DNA from: Tepidisphaeraceae bacterium | Lineage (GTDB): Bacteria > Planctomycetota > Phycisphaerae > Tepidisphaerales > Tepidisphaeraceae | Direction of reading: 5' to 3' | DNA length: 61,557 nt | Assembly: GCA_035998445.1 (NCBI GenBank) | Contig: DASYHQ010000024.1 | Location: 1-61,557, forward strand | Shown here: in pieces, positions 1 through 8,225 of the stretch | Numbering within the stretch: position 1 is the first letter of the stretch | How the letters are laid out: each line of letters begins with the position of its first letter | Translations under genes and position numbers: made by a program | Notes under the pieces: generated by a model | The model's database searches: none | Told to the model about the DNA's origin: nothing | Seen by the model: the letters and a program-made list of their open reading frames with translations, nothing else

Positions 1-1
1 G

Positions 2-490
2 CCCAAGCTGGCGGTGAACGAGACGGAGGCCGAGCAGGTGCGGCGGATCTTCGCGACCTACCTGGAGAACCGGGCCCTGATCCCGGCCGTCACGGCGATC
101 ACTGCCCTCGGGTGGACGACGAAGGCGTGGGTCGGCCGGGACGGCACGCCGCGGGGTGGCCAGCCGTTCAACAAGTCAACGCTGCACCAGCTGCTGACCA
201 ACGTCGTGTACACCGGCAAGGTGCGGTACAAGGACGAGGTCCACCCCGGGGAACATGCCGCGATCGTGGATGAGGAGACGTACCAGAAAGTCCAAGCGGT
301 GCTCGCCCGCAACGGCAAGACGGGCGGTGCCGCCGTCCGCAACCGCTACGGCGCCATCCTCAAGGGGCTCTTGCGGTGCAGCCCCTGCGACTGCTCGATG
401 GGCCACACCTACACCAGCAAGGGGAGCAAGCGCTACAGCTACTACATCTGCCTCAACGCCCACAAACGGGGCTGGGACACGTGCCCGAGC
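2..490 (+). pseudogene. Serine site-specific recombinase, C-terminal fragment
   Basis: The reading frame is open from the window edge and shows the 'recombinase' domain of large serine recombinases (helical part with RRIFATYLEN, then the conserved segment around VVYTGKVRY and the IVDEETYQKVQ stretch), followed by the zinc-ribbon segment with CSPCDCSMGHTY, YYICLNAHKRGW and DTCPS. In this family the zinc ribbon is followed by a long coiled-coil tail. Here similarity stops at about base 487-490 and the frame runs on into the complement of another gene. The catalytic N-terminus would lie outside the window. It is read as a broken or rearranged recombinase marking an integrative element. The family call is confident; whether the upstream half is intact cannot be seen. 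Confidence 0.8.
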
Positions 491-834
491 TTGCCCTTGC
501 GGGCGTCCTCCTTCGGCTGCTCAGCCTCCTTGGCGGGCGCTGCCACCGTCGTCTTCGCCTTTGCGGGCCGTTTTGCGGCTGGTGCGACCTCGGCGGGCTC
601 AGGGTCGCCTGCGGGCGCGATCGCCTCGTGTTGGGCCTCTGGCGCGCGTTGCGGGGCCTCGGGTTCCGCAGCCGCCGGGCGCAGGTGGCGCACGTCATTC
701 ACCCGCACGGGCTTGCCCATGTCGCTGACGGCGTTCCACCCGGTCTTGGCCGGGCCGAGGATGGTCACCCCTACCCACCGGCTGCTGACCTTCGCCTCGT
801 ACGCTTCGCCCACTTGTACCTGGTCCTTCGTCAT
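442..834 (-). pseudogene. Small basic/Ala-Pro-rich protein, 3'-truncated, antisense to the recombinase end
   Basis: ATG at 834 has a good AGGAG ribosome site upstream (complement of 844-848). The first 50 residues are protein-like (MTKDQVQVGEAYEAKVSSRW, then GVTILGPAKTGWNAVSDMG), followed by a low-complexity Ala/Pro/Lys linker ending KGKL. Planctomycete proteins of this kind usually continue into a C-terminal DNA-binding-like region. Here the frame passes at about base 487 into the complement of the recombinase zinc ribbon, so the native C-terminus is lost. The convergent junction implies a deletion or inversion that fused two element genes tail to tail. Function unknown. Confidence 0.55.
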
Positions 835-961
835 GTTCGCTCCTGCGTTGAACTCCTGAAGGGGCCGGCCATCCCGGCCCCGGTGACGGACATGTGTCCA
901 TGGGTGCCAACACACGTCAAGTCATTAATCTGGTTATCCCGGCCCGGGGGCGGGAGGGGCT

Positions 962-1420
962 GTGGCGCGTGGTAATCAGCCGCCGCAATCCACGGCAGAA
1001 ACCGGCGAGGTCGTCGCCGACTACCCCGGCCTCTCGGCCCGCCAGGGGCAGGCGATCGAGCAACTGCTGCAGGGCCAGACGATGGAGAAGGCGGCCATGG
1101 CGGCGGGCGTGTCGTCCCGGACACTGCGCAGCTGGATGCGACGCGAGCGCTTCCGCAACACGCTGCTGGCCGCCCGCCGCGAAGCGTTCGGCCAAGCGAT
1201 CGGCCTGACACAACGCTACGCCCCGGTCGCGGTGGCGACGCTGGTGAAGATGATGAACGACGCGGGGGCATCGGCCAACGCCAAGGTGGCCGCCGCGGCG
1301 GTGCTGCTGAAGTTCGGCCGGGAGGGGATCGAGCTGGACGACCTGGCGGTGCGGGTCGAGGTGCTGGAGCAGGCACTGTCTCAGCCGCCACAACCGCGCG
1401 CATTGGAGGACCAGTCGTGA
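962..1420 (+). CDS. Terminase-small-subunit-like / phBC6A51-type HTH protein
   Basis: GTG start at 962 with a strong purine-rich ribosome site (GGGAGGGG) just upstream. The 152-residue product has an N-terminal helix-turn-helix at roughly residues 23-60 (LSARQGQAIEQLL, EKAAMAAGVSSRTLRSWMRR), then an Ala-rich helical segment and a C-terminal coiled coil (LDDLAVRVEVLEQAL). The layout matches the small HTH proteins that resemble phage terminase small subunits or insertion-element HTH proteins and that in planctomycetes often sit beside serine recombinases. It probably binds DNA, but no large terminase follows, so a packaging role is unlikely. It overlaps the next gene by four bases (GTGA), suggesting translational coupling. 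Confidence 0.65.
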   Translation: MARGNQPPQSTAETGEVVADYPGLSARQGQAIEQLLQGQTMEKAAMAAGVSSRTLRSWMRRERFRNTLLAARREAFGQAIGLTQRYAPVAVATLVKMMNDAGASANAKVAAAAVLLKFGREGIELDDLAVRVEVLEQALSQPPQPRALEDQS

Positions 1421-1716
1421 ACCTCGTTCGCCGCGTGGAGAACCTGGAGTTGCTGCGGCGCCGTCAGGTGCCACCACCGCCCCTGCCGCTGGATACGCCC
1501 GCCGACGTGCTCACCATCCTGGCCGAGCAGGCGGGGGCGGTCCGGGGCGACGTCGGTGCCGACCCCACAGAGAAGGCTAGAACGCTGGTGGGGCTGTCGG
1601 CGGTCGTTCTACGTGCGATGGACAGCCGGGACGTACAGGATCGCCTCGAAGCGGTGGAGCGGGTGCTGAAGCTGCGGGCGAGGGAACAGCGGCAGGCGAA
1701 CCAGAAGCGGAGTTAG
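1417..1716 (+). CDS. Hypothetical small helical protein
   Basis: A 99-residue product starting at a GTG that overlaps the stop of the HTH gene by four bases. It is basic at both ends, with a Pro-rich stretch (RRRQVPPPPLPLDTP) and two predicted helices (VLTILAEQAGAVRG; QDRLEAVERVLKLRAREQRQ). No family recognised. Position and coupling imply it works with the HTH protein upstream, perhaps as an element-encoded accessory DNA-binding protein. Coding status is supported by the overlap, codon pattern and tight spacing to the next gene (4 bases), not by homology. Confidence 0.55.
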   Translation: MNLVRRVENLELLRRRQVPPPPLPLDTPADVLTILAEQAGAVRGDVGADPTEKARTLVGLSAVVLRAMDSRDVQDRLEAVERVLKLRAREQRQANQKRS

Positions 1717-1720
1717 CACG

Positions 1721-2506
1721 ATGGACACGTTGTACGACCAGTTCACGCCGACGGAACGATTGTCGTTGCTGATGGAGGCGATGGCGCGCGAGGACTGGGC
1801 GGAGGTGAAGAAGCTGCGTTATTCCTGCCCACGTGCCGCCTACAAGATCGACGACCCGGCGTTCGAGGAGCGGCGCCTGTACATCGGCGTCCTCGCCCTG
1901 GCCATCTCGGCCGACCTGCGCGTGATGCTCGCCAAGCTGCGCATCTTCCAGTCGGTGGAGGAGATGACACCGTACCTGACCAGCCCGCACGCGATGGCCG
2001 CCGAGTTCTGCTTCCTGGCCGGCTGGCGATTGGGGCAGGGGTTGGAGCCGCTGCAGTCCCCGCCGATGGAGGTGGGGGACGAGGAGGGCGACTACCTCGA
2101 CGTCGACGCGTACCTAGCCGAGGCCCGAGCGGGCACGGGCCTGTCGGTGTTCACCGAAGAGGTCGACGAGACGTGGGAACCGACGCCGAAGCAGCTACGC
2201 GAGCTGGACGCGTGGGACGCACCGAAGCTGTGGGTCGAGCTGGCCAACAAGCGAGTGGCGGGGTTCCACCGGTCGATCGTGCGGCGGCTGGTCGGCAACG
2301 TGCTGGGCACCTGGGCGGCGTGGGACGCGTTCTGCACCACCCACGTGGGCGTGAGCGGGGATGTCGTGATGCGGGCACACGTGCCGACGGTGGTGGAACA
2401 GGTCGAGGCGATGCGGGCGAAGCGCCCGGCCGTTCAGCCGCGGGACGATTGCCGGGCGGAGTACGAGCAGCTGCTGGCAGACGGGTGGGGGAAGCGGTTT
2501 GGGTGA
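1721..2506 (+). CDS. Hypothetical protein of the recombinase-associated cluster
   Basis: ATG at 1721, four bases after the previous stop, giving 261 residues. The sequence is globular and mostly helical, with an N-terminal LSLLMEAMAREDWAEVKKL segment and a Trp-rich C-terminal half (LGTWAAWDAFCTTH, LADGWGKRFG). No signal peptide, membrane segment or catalytic motif is visible. It closes a three-gene run (962-2506) with no gap, so the three are probably co-transcribed parts of the same element. No family recognised; a phage or integrative-element accessory role is inferred from neighbours only. Confidence 0.55.
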   Translation: MDTLYDQFTPTERLSLLMEAMAREDWAEVKKLRYSCPRAAYKIDDPAFEERRLYIGVLALAISADLRVMLAKLRIFQSVEEMTPYLTSPHAMAAEFCFLAGWRLGQGLEPLQSPPMEVGDEEGDYLDVDAYLAEARAGTGLSVFTEEVDETWEPTPKQLRELDAWDAPKLWVELANKRVAGFHRSIVRRLVGNVLGTWAAWDAFCTTHVGVSGDVVMRAHVPTVVEQVEAMRAKRPAVQPRDDCRAEYEQLLADGWGKRFG

Positions 2507-2707
2507 GGGGCGACGGGCAACGAGGATCAGCTCGTTGCCGATACACCAGTCGTTGGCAACGGACGCGATTGGTGCCGTGTCCAGCCACACGACCACGGGA
2601 CTAAACGCAGGGCGCCTTCATGTCTTGCACTCACTACCCGGCCACTGGCTTGCCGATGTTCCGTTCCGTCGCGCACTTATAGGACTTGCGGATCAACGAG
2701 GTTCCTC

Positions 2708-3796
2708 GTGGTGGCCATGGGGCCTAGACGCTATGATTATCCTAGCGGTACGACAGTCCAGTCGAACTTACCGATCCCCGGATTTGGAGCAGCATTGGCG
2801 ACCGCTGAACAATTGAAGGCACTGCTCCGTAGTCATGCCGATGGCGACGATGATCGGTTCCGATCAATCGCCATGCAGATCGCTTCGCACGCCTCTCGTA
2901 AGGGTAACACGCAGCTAGCTCAAGAACTCAAGACGCTGGTCGACGACCTGCAACGTGTCCAATCGGCTGCGGCTGGCCCTCGGGCAGTTCCCATTGCTAG
3001 GCCCGCCGGTGAGTTGACGGGTCTCGTGGAGGCGTCCTATCCGACAACCCGACTTTCGGACATGGTGTTGCCCGGTTCCATTACCAATCGCCTTACAGAG
3101 GTGGTGCGACAATACAAGCAGAGGGATCGGCTACGCTCCCATGGACTTACGCCGAAGCGAAGGTTGCTGCTAATCGGAGCCCCCGGCTGCGGCAAAACGA
3201 TGACCGCTTCGGCCATAGCGGGTGAGTGCAAGTTGCCCCTAATGTTCGTTCAGCTTCACAGCCTGATTACACGATATATGGGCGAGACCGCAGCCAAGCT
3301 TCACCTCGTCTTTGAGGCCATGGGGAGGGCTCCGGGCGTTTACCTCTTTGACGAGTTCGATGCGATCGGTGCGACTCGTGCAGCACGGAACGACGTTGGA
3401 GAGATTCGCCGCGTCCTCAATTCGTTCCTTCAGCTACTAGAGCGTGATGACTCGGACAGCATCGTCGTCGCCGCTACGAACTTCGTCGGAATGCTTGACG
3501 AAGCCCTGTTCCGTCGTTTTGATGACGTCATCGAGTACGGCTTGGCCACGGGGCCGATGATTCGGACCTTGATCGAGAACCGGCTTGGCAGCTTTAACAT
3601 CTCTGGTCTGAAGTGGAACGCGATAGCGAGGGCGGCGCGCGGGTTGAGCCACGCGGATATCGCGCGAGCATGTGACGAGGCGGCGAAACAAGCGGTCATG
3701 AGCGACTCTCGCGAAATTGACCCAGCCTTGTTGGCCGCCGCACTGCTTACGCGTCAGGCGATGCACAAGACACGGACTCAGGGTCGGGGTAGGTAA
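2708..3796 (+). CDS. AAA family ATPase paired with S8 protease
   Basis: Single AAA domain with Walker A GAPGCGKT (residues 157-164, K163), Walker B VYLFDEFD (D215, E216), sensor-1 region VVAATNF and an arginine-finger-type segment LFRRFDD. The N-terminal 60 residues are helical (AEQLKALLRSH; LAQELKTLVDDL). It resembles soluble AAA proteins encoded immediately before subtilases in accessory islands, where the ATPase is thought to sense or unfold a target for the protease. GTG 2708 follows a GAGG; a TTG at 2795 after GGAG would give a shorter protein starting ATAEQLKALL, which fits related proteins well, so the start is uncertain. The stop overlaps the next start (TAATG), indicating coupling. 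GC is visibly lower than in the flanks. Confidence 0.85.
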   Translation: MVAMGPRRYDYPSGTTVQSNLPIPGFGAALATAEQLKALLRSHADGDDDRFRSIAMQIASHASRKGNTQLAQELKTLVDDLQRVQSAAAGPRAVPIARPAGELTGLVEASYPTTRLSDMVLPGSITNRLTEVVRQYKQRDRLRSHGLTPKRRLLLIGAPGCGKTMTASAIAGECKLPLMFVQLHSLITRYMGETAAKLHLVFEAMGRAPGVYLFDEFDAIGATRAARNDVGEIRRVLNSFLQLLERDDSDSIVVAATNFVGMLDEALFRRFDDVIEYGLATGPMIRTLIENRLGSFNISGLKWNAIARAARGLSHADIARACDEAAKQAVMSDSREIDPALLAAALLTRQAMHKTRTQGRGR

Positions 3797-5961
3797 TGAG
3801 CGAGAAGTCGCACCTTCGGATTGCTGCAAAGCCTGATACACGTCGCTACAAGTACGCCGGGGGCGGAGGAGGCGTAGAGTTCAAGCTGCCCCCACGCGAT
3901 CGTTTAACACACGCTGCCAAACTTGAAGGCGAACTCTTTCAGGCTTCTGTTGCAGCACGTCAGGCTAGCGAGGAACAAGGCATCGAAGGCGGCGCCAAAG
4001 CGTTCGTTTACACGTTTCGCAGCGAGCCCGGCCACAAGCTTATGCTCAGCAGCCTCGAACGTCCTGCTCAAGGCATTGAGCTTCAGAGCGTCAAGAACGA
4101 CGGTGATGTTGAGGTTGCCACGATCCGAGTTCAAACCGGGCAGCTGCGAGTCTTCTTCAATTTGATAAAAGCTTATAAGAGGAAAGCGTCTAAAAGCGGC
4201 AACTATCGCAATAAGAACCTGATCGAAAGCATCAGCAACATTAGCCTCGCTGCCCTGCGGGATCTATGGCAAGATCCCTCCGCGTTCCCGGCGCCCAACG
4301 AGCAGGTCTGGTGGGAAGTTTGGATTCGGCTCGGTCCAGGCGGGGCCAGTGGCACGTTTAGCCGTTTCAGGAGCCAACTTGTGGCTGCGGGTCTTCGGAC
4401 CATCGATCAAAGCATTTCATTTCCCGAGCGGGTCGTCACGTTAGCTTGTGGCACTCAGGAACAGCTCAGCAGTTCGTTAGACCTTCTCGCCGAACTTGCC
4501 GAGCTTCGTCGTGCAAAGGAGTTAGCGTCAGAGTACGTGACGCTACCACCGCGCTACCAACGTGATTACATCGAAGATGCTGAGCAGAGGATTGTGAAGC
4601 CTGCCCCAGATGCACCTGCGGTCTGCTTGCTGGATACTGGTGTCAATCGCGGCCATCCGCTTTTGGCAATCGCTCTAGACGAAGACGACGTTCAAGCACT
4701 TCGCCCGGAATGGGGTAGTTCCGACCACGACAGTGGGCAGCACGGTACCGCCATGGCGGGTGTCGCGCTTTACGGTTGCCTGACTGACCTCTTTGACAGT
4801 ACCGGGCCCTACGTCCTGCGGCATCGGCTCGAATCGGTCAAGCTTCTCCCTCCCGTAGGTAGCAACGAACCCGACCTGTACGGCGCTTTGACACAGGAGG
4901 CGGTCGCCAGAGCCGAGGTGCAAGCTCCTCAGCGACTGCGAAGCATCTGTCTTACGATCACGAGTGACACCGATGATAAGGCGTTGCCGTCCTCTTGGTC
5001 GGCGGCGATCGACCAGATGTGTTCGGGGCACCTCGACCAAACTAGACGCCTGATGTTCATTGCGGCAGGTAACGTCGGCAGCGAGTTCTCAACGGTCGGC
5101 TACAAGTACCACCAGTGGAACTGCGAATGCGGAGGACTCGAAGATCCCGGGCAATCTTGGAACGCGGTCACCGTAGGTGCGATTACCGAGAAAGCGTTCG
5201 TCAAGGACCCGGATTACCGGGACTGGCAGGTCATGGCCGAAAGCGGTGACCTGGCTCCTGCCAGTCGCACCTCGTTAGCATGGCCTGAGCAACTGCACCG
5301 AGGTTGGCCGTTGAAGCCAGACCTCGTGCTGGAGGGCGGGAACTATATCGAGAAAGACGGCGATCGGACGAGCCTTGACGATCTGTCAGTGCTGACCACA
5401 GTGATGAAATCCGATGGAAAACGTCTCGCGACAACCGGTGACACGAGCGCGGCTACGGCAGCGGGTGCCCGGCTCGGGGCGATCATCGCGAGCCACTATC
5501 CCCGCTACTGGCCAGAAACGATTCGCGCGCTGCTCGTACATTCGGCAAGGTGGACAGACGCAATGAGGACTCGTTTCCCGGGTTCGGCTCGCGCTAGCGT
5601 GCAACAGCGACTTCGCTGTTACGGCTACGGCATTCCGCGACTGTCGAAGGCGTTGTGGAGCGCCGAACATTCAGTCACGATGATCTTCGAAGGCGATTTA
5701 CAGCCCTACACGAAGGTCGGCGACGATGTGCAGACGAATGAGATGCACATCCACCAGCTTCCATGGCCGCGTGAGGCGTTGCTGGGTCTGGGGGACACGC
5801 AGCTTTCGATGCGAGTAACTCTATCCTACTTTGTCGAACCTAGCCCGGGTCGGATCGGCTGGCAGAAACGTCATCGATATCAATCACACGGTTTACGCTT
5901 CGACGTCATTCGCCCACTGGAGAACGAGTTCGAATTCCGGCAACGAATCTCACGTAATTAA
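3796..5961 (+). CDS. S8 (subtilisin-like) serine protease, interrupted by an in-frame stop
   Basis: The 721-residue open frame begins at the ATG overlapping the ATPase stop. The catalytic triad is complete: D280 in VCLLDTGVN, H316 in SGQHGTAMAG and S551 in GDTSAATAA, with the oxyanion Asn N426 in FIAAGNVGS. A helical N-terminal region of about 270 residues precedes the protease domain and a beta-rich tail follows. There is no signal peptide, so it acts in the cytoplasm, presumably regulated by the upstream ATPase. The frame ends at TAA 5959-5961, but recognisable S8-tail sequence continues in the same frame to 6285, so the protein is truncated or needs readthrough. All catalytic residues precede the stop and could remain active. 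Confidence 0.85.
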   Translation: MSEKSHLRIAAKPDTRRYKYAGGGGGVEFKLPPRDRLTHAAKLEGELFQASVAARQASEEQGIEGGAKAFVYTFRSEPGHKLMLSSLERPAQGIELQSVKNDGDVEVATIRVQTGQLRVFFNLIKAYKRKASKSGNYRNKNLIESISNISLAALRDLWQDPSAFPAPNEQVWWEVWIRLGPGGASGTFSRFRSQLVAAGLRTIDQSISFPERVVTLACGTQEQLSSSLDLLAELAELRRAKELASEYVTLPPRYQRDYIEDAEQRIVKPAPDAPAVCLLDTGVNRGHPLLAIALDEDDVQALRPEWGSSDHDSGQHGTAMAGVALYGCLTDLFDSTGPYVLRHRLESVKLLPPVGSNEPDLYGALTQEAVARAEVQAPQRLRSICLTITSDTDDKALPSSWSAAIDQMCSGHLDQTRRLMFIAAGNVGSEFSTVGYKYHQWNCECGGLEDPGQSWNAVTVGAITEKAFVKDPDYRDWQVMAESGDLAPASRTSLAWPEQLHRGWPLKPDLVLEGGNYIEKDGDRTSLDDLSVLTTVMKSDGKRLATTGDTSAATAAGARLGAIIASHYPRYWPETIRALLVHSARWTDAMRTRFPGSARASVQQRLRCYGYGIPRLSKALWSAEHSVTMIFEGDLQPYTKVGDDVQTNEMHIHQLPWPREALLGLGDTQLSMRVTLSYFVEPSPGRIGWQKRHRYQSHGLRFDVIRPLENEFEFRQRISRN

Positions 5962-6285
5962 TGGGATGAGGCAGCTGGGCGACCGAAGCCTGTCGGCGAA
6001 AGCCGTAACTGGGTCGTCGGCGAGAATGGCCGGACACACGGCTCTCTCCATTCGGACTGGTGGGAAGGTTCAGCGGCGGAACTGGCAGATTCAAACCGGT
6101 TGGCCGTTTATCCTGTGACCGGGTGGTGGAAAGAACGGCCGCACCTCGAACAGTGGACGAGTCGGGCGAGGTACAGCTTGGTCGTTACGATCGAGACACC
6201 GAAAGCGGACGTGAATCTATACGCGCTTATCGAGGCTGAGACGGCGATTTCCACGGAAGTAGGCGTCGAAATGGACCTCAGTTAG
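5962..6285 (+). pseudogene. C-terminal remnant of the S8 protease, same frame after the TAA
   Basis: Translating straight through the TAA at 5959 gives another 107 residues ending at TAG 6283-6285, with no further stop. It includes GESRNWVVGENGRTHGSLHS, DWWEG, LAVYPVTGWWKERPHLEQW and YSLVVTIETP. This looks like the conserved tail of proteases of this ATPase-linked group: Trp-rich, compatible with a beta-sandwich and ending in acidic residues. No start with a ribosome site precedes it. A single base change restoring a sense codon would rebuild an 829-residue protease. Confidence 0.7.
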
Positions 6286-6658
6286 CACACCCTCGTATTC
6301 ATAGATTTCGCTGTATCCACATTCAACTTGCTGTCCCGCCCCACATCGAGCAATGTCCCGCCAGCGCCCGGCAGCGTGCCGCGCGCAACAAAATGGCCTC
6401 GCGGTGTTACAAGCACCCGAGGCCGTGGCCATCGCTTTCTGAGGAGCGACGACATGCCAGAGCATACCGAAGAGTCCTCGTCTCCCGTTGCCTTGCTTGG
6501 CTCATAAATCGGGTCGCGGAACCCGCAGCGTTCGGAGCGTCTTGCGTGCCCATCCCGCTGCGTGTAATAGGGAACTCGCAATCCAAGGCTTGCCACGCGC
6601 ACGTACACCCAGGCCGCCGTCGTCAACTTTATCTGGAATATCCTTACGCGAGGTCATT
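6286..6658. other. Intergenic region after the protease module
   Basis: 373 bases with no convincing gene. It returns to high GC and contains one strong hairpin at 6395-6424 (listed separately). Short open frames here have no ribosome site and look like chance. Confidence 0.5.
6395..6424 (+). terminator. Candidate terminator hairpin downstream of the ATPase-protease pair
   Basis: GGCCTCG (6395-6401) pairs with CGAGGCC (6418-6424), and GGTG pairs with CACC inside, leaving a seven-base loop TTACAAG and one bulged C. No U-run follows, as is common in this GC-rich genome. It lies 110 bases after the protease tail. Confidence 0.4.
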
Positions 6659-7831
6659 ATGCCAACGCGAAACTTTCTGTACCCCATCCGCCGGTGCTTC
6701 AATCTGCAATTTGCCTGCGTGCTGTTGGCGCTGCTGATTGGTCCCATGTCGTCCGTGTTCGGTGAGGAGGTGGGTGAGCTCACGATCCGCGACCTGTTGC
6801 CGTTGGACGCGGCGGAGCGCCAGCGGTTGCGGCTGATCGTCGCTGGCGACCCGGACGCCGGCGCGCTGTTCGATCGGCGAGCGGCCGAGGCACGAAGGCT
6901 GCTCGACGCGACGCCCAGGCCGCTGGCGAAGATCGAGTACGAGGGGCTCGTGAACACCGACCCGCGCCGTGTGCGGACGGTCGAGCACCTGGCGGACATG
7001 GACGCGCTGGCGGCGATGTTCGAGTGGTGGCAGGCGTCTGACGACGCGCGGGCCGCAGCCAAATGTGTCGAATACGTTGCCGCGTGGACGGCGACGTACA
7101 CGCCGACCGGCAATGACGTCAACGACAACAAGCTCCTGCCGGTCATCATCGCCGGCAGTGCCCTGCGCGGCCGGATGACCGACGCGCAGGCCACGCAGTT
7201 TCAAACTTGGTTGAACGAGATGGGCCGCAAGCATCGTGCGGCCGCCCGGGAGCAAACGGAACGCCGTACGAACCGCTATACGAAGCGCCTGCGCCTGATG
7301 GCGCTGGTCGCCCTGTCGCTGGACGACCGCGACCTGCTGCGCGACGTGCGGGTGGGCTTCGAGCAGTTCGTGACGACCGGCCTGTACCCCGATGGCACCA
7401 GCGAGGACCTGAAGCGGCGCGACACGCTCACGTATCACAGCAGCGCGCTGGCCCCGCTGCTGGACATCGCGACGTTCGCCCGTGGGGACGACCGAGACTG
7501 GTATCGCTGGGAATCGCCCACCGGCAGTTCGGTGAAGAAAAGCTTGGACTACCTCGTTCCTTACGCCGACGGCACCCTGACGCGGCAGGAGTGGGTCAAC
7601 ACGACCGTCGACCTCGACCGTCGCCGCGCGGCGGCTGGGTTGTCGGCGTATCAACCGGGCAAATTGTTCGACCCGCAGGACGCGCTGGACGAGTTGGAGC
7701 AGGCGTCCTACTTCGATCCCAACCTTCTACCGCTGGTGGCCAAGCTGGCGGGTTCGCCGTCTACCCGGTTCCCGACGTGGAGGACCCTCGTTCAAGCCGC
7801 GGCCCGCCCGGAGCCGCAGATCGAGAAGTGA
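6659..7831 (+). CDS. Secreted alginate-lyase-like polysaccharide lyase
   Basis: ATG 6659 follows an AGG ribosome site, and the first 37 residues form a signal peptide (hydrophobic FACVLLALLIGPMSS, then Ala/Gly before EEVGEL). An in-frame upstream extension is not protein-like and was excluded. The alpha-helical body resembles the alginate lyase family PF05426: LMALVALSLDDRDLL, LYPDGTSEDLKRRDTLTYHS and LAPLLDIATFA match the second half, with Y259/H260 in the catalytic-type YH. The usual NNHG.W motif is not evident; the equivalent place reads RRTNRYTKRLRL. It begins the carbohydrate locus and probably cleaves or binds an acidic polysaccharide outside the cytoplasm. The family call is moderate and the substrate is unknown. 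Confidence 0.65.
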   Translation: MPTRNFLYPIRRCFNLQFACVLLALLIGPMSSVFGEEVGELTIRDLLPLDAAERQRLRLIVAGDPDAGALFDRRAAEARRLLDATPRPLAKIEYEGLVNTDPRRVRTVEHLADMDALAAMFEWWQASDDARAAAKCVEYVAAWTATYTPTGNDVNDNKLLPVIIAGSALRGRMTDAQATQFQTWLNEMGRKHRAAAREQTERRTNRYTKRLRLMALVALSLDDRDLLRDVRVGFEQFVTTGLYPDGTSEDLKRRDTLTYHSSALAPLLDIATFARGDDRDWYRWESPTGSSVKKSLDYLVPYADGTLTRQEWVNTTVDLDRRRAAAGLSAYQPGKLFDPQDALDELEQASYFDPNLLPLVAKLAGSPSTRFPTWRTLVQAAARPEPQIEK

Positions 7832-8225
7832 TGATACCCCCATGCGCATCAGCGACTAACGTAGGGCAAATGTACTCTTCCTGGCAAACCATTCACAATG
7901 GTGCTGTACTGGTAGTAGACCGAACGGTGGCTGGACACGCTCACAGCACGATTGATTCGGTGACCCGTCTCCAATCCAAACGTAAGTTCATGCTGCTTCG
8001 GTCGATGAAAGGCTGGGTTGGGTGGTCGATGTTCGAGTGGTAAGTATATTTTCAGAAAAGGATTATGATTACCGGAATGGCGGGGTGTGGGACCTCTGAA
8101 GCAGCGTCGGCGGAAGGGATATACCGTTTATAGACTGAAAATGTACGATCGGTTTGCTTTTAGTCTAGGATGTTGTATGGTGTCGTTGTGTAGTCGGCGC
8201 CAAGTATGACCTCGTGGGGCACGCA
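7832..8225. other. Intergenic region upstream of the regulator
   Basis: About 390 bases without a gene. From 8041 to 8190 it is clearly AT-rich compared with the surroundings, as expected for a promoter and operator zone of the regulator that follows. No perfect sigma-70 promoter or long palindrome was found. Confidence 0.45.

Noticed and set aside
962-2506. A prophage packaging module, suggested by the terminase-small-subunit-like HTH.
   Set aside because: No large terminase, portal or capsid gene follows; the neighbours fit an integrative element remnant better.
6100-6285. A separate 61-residue gene after the protease.
   Set aside because: It begins only at a TTG without a ribosome site and reads as the protease tail in the same frame.
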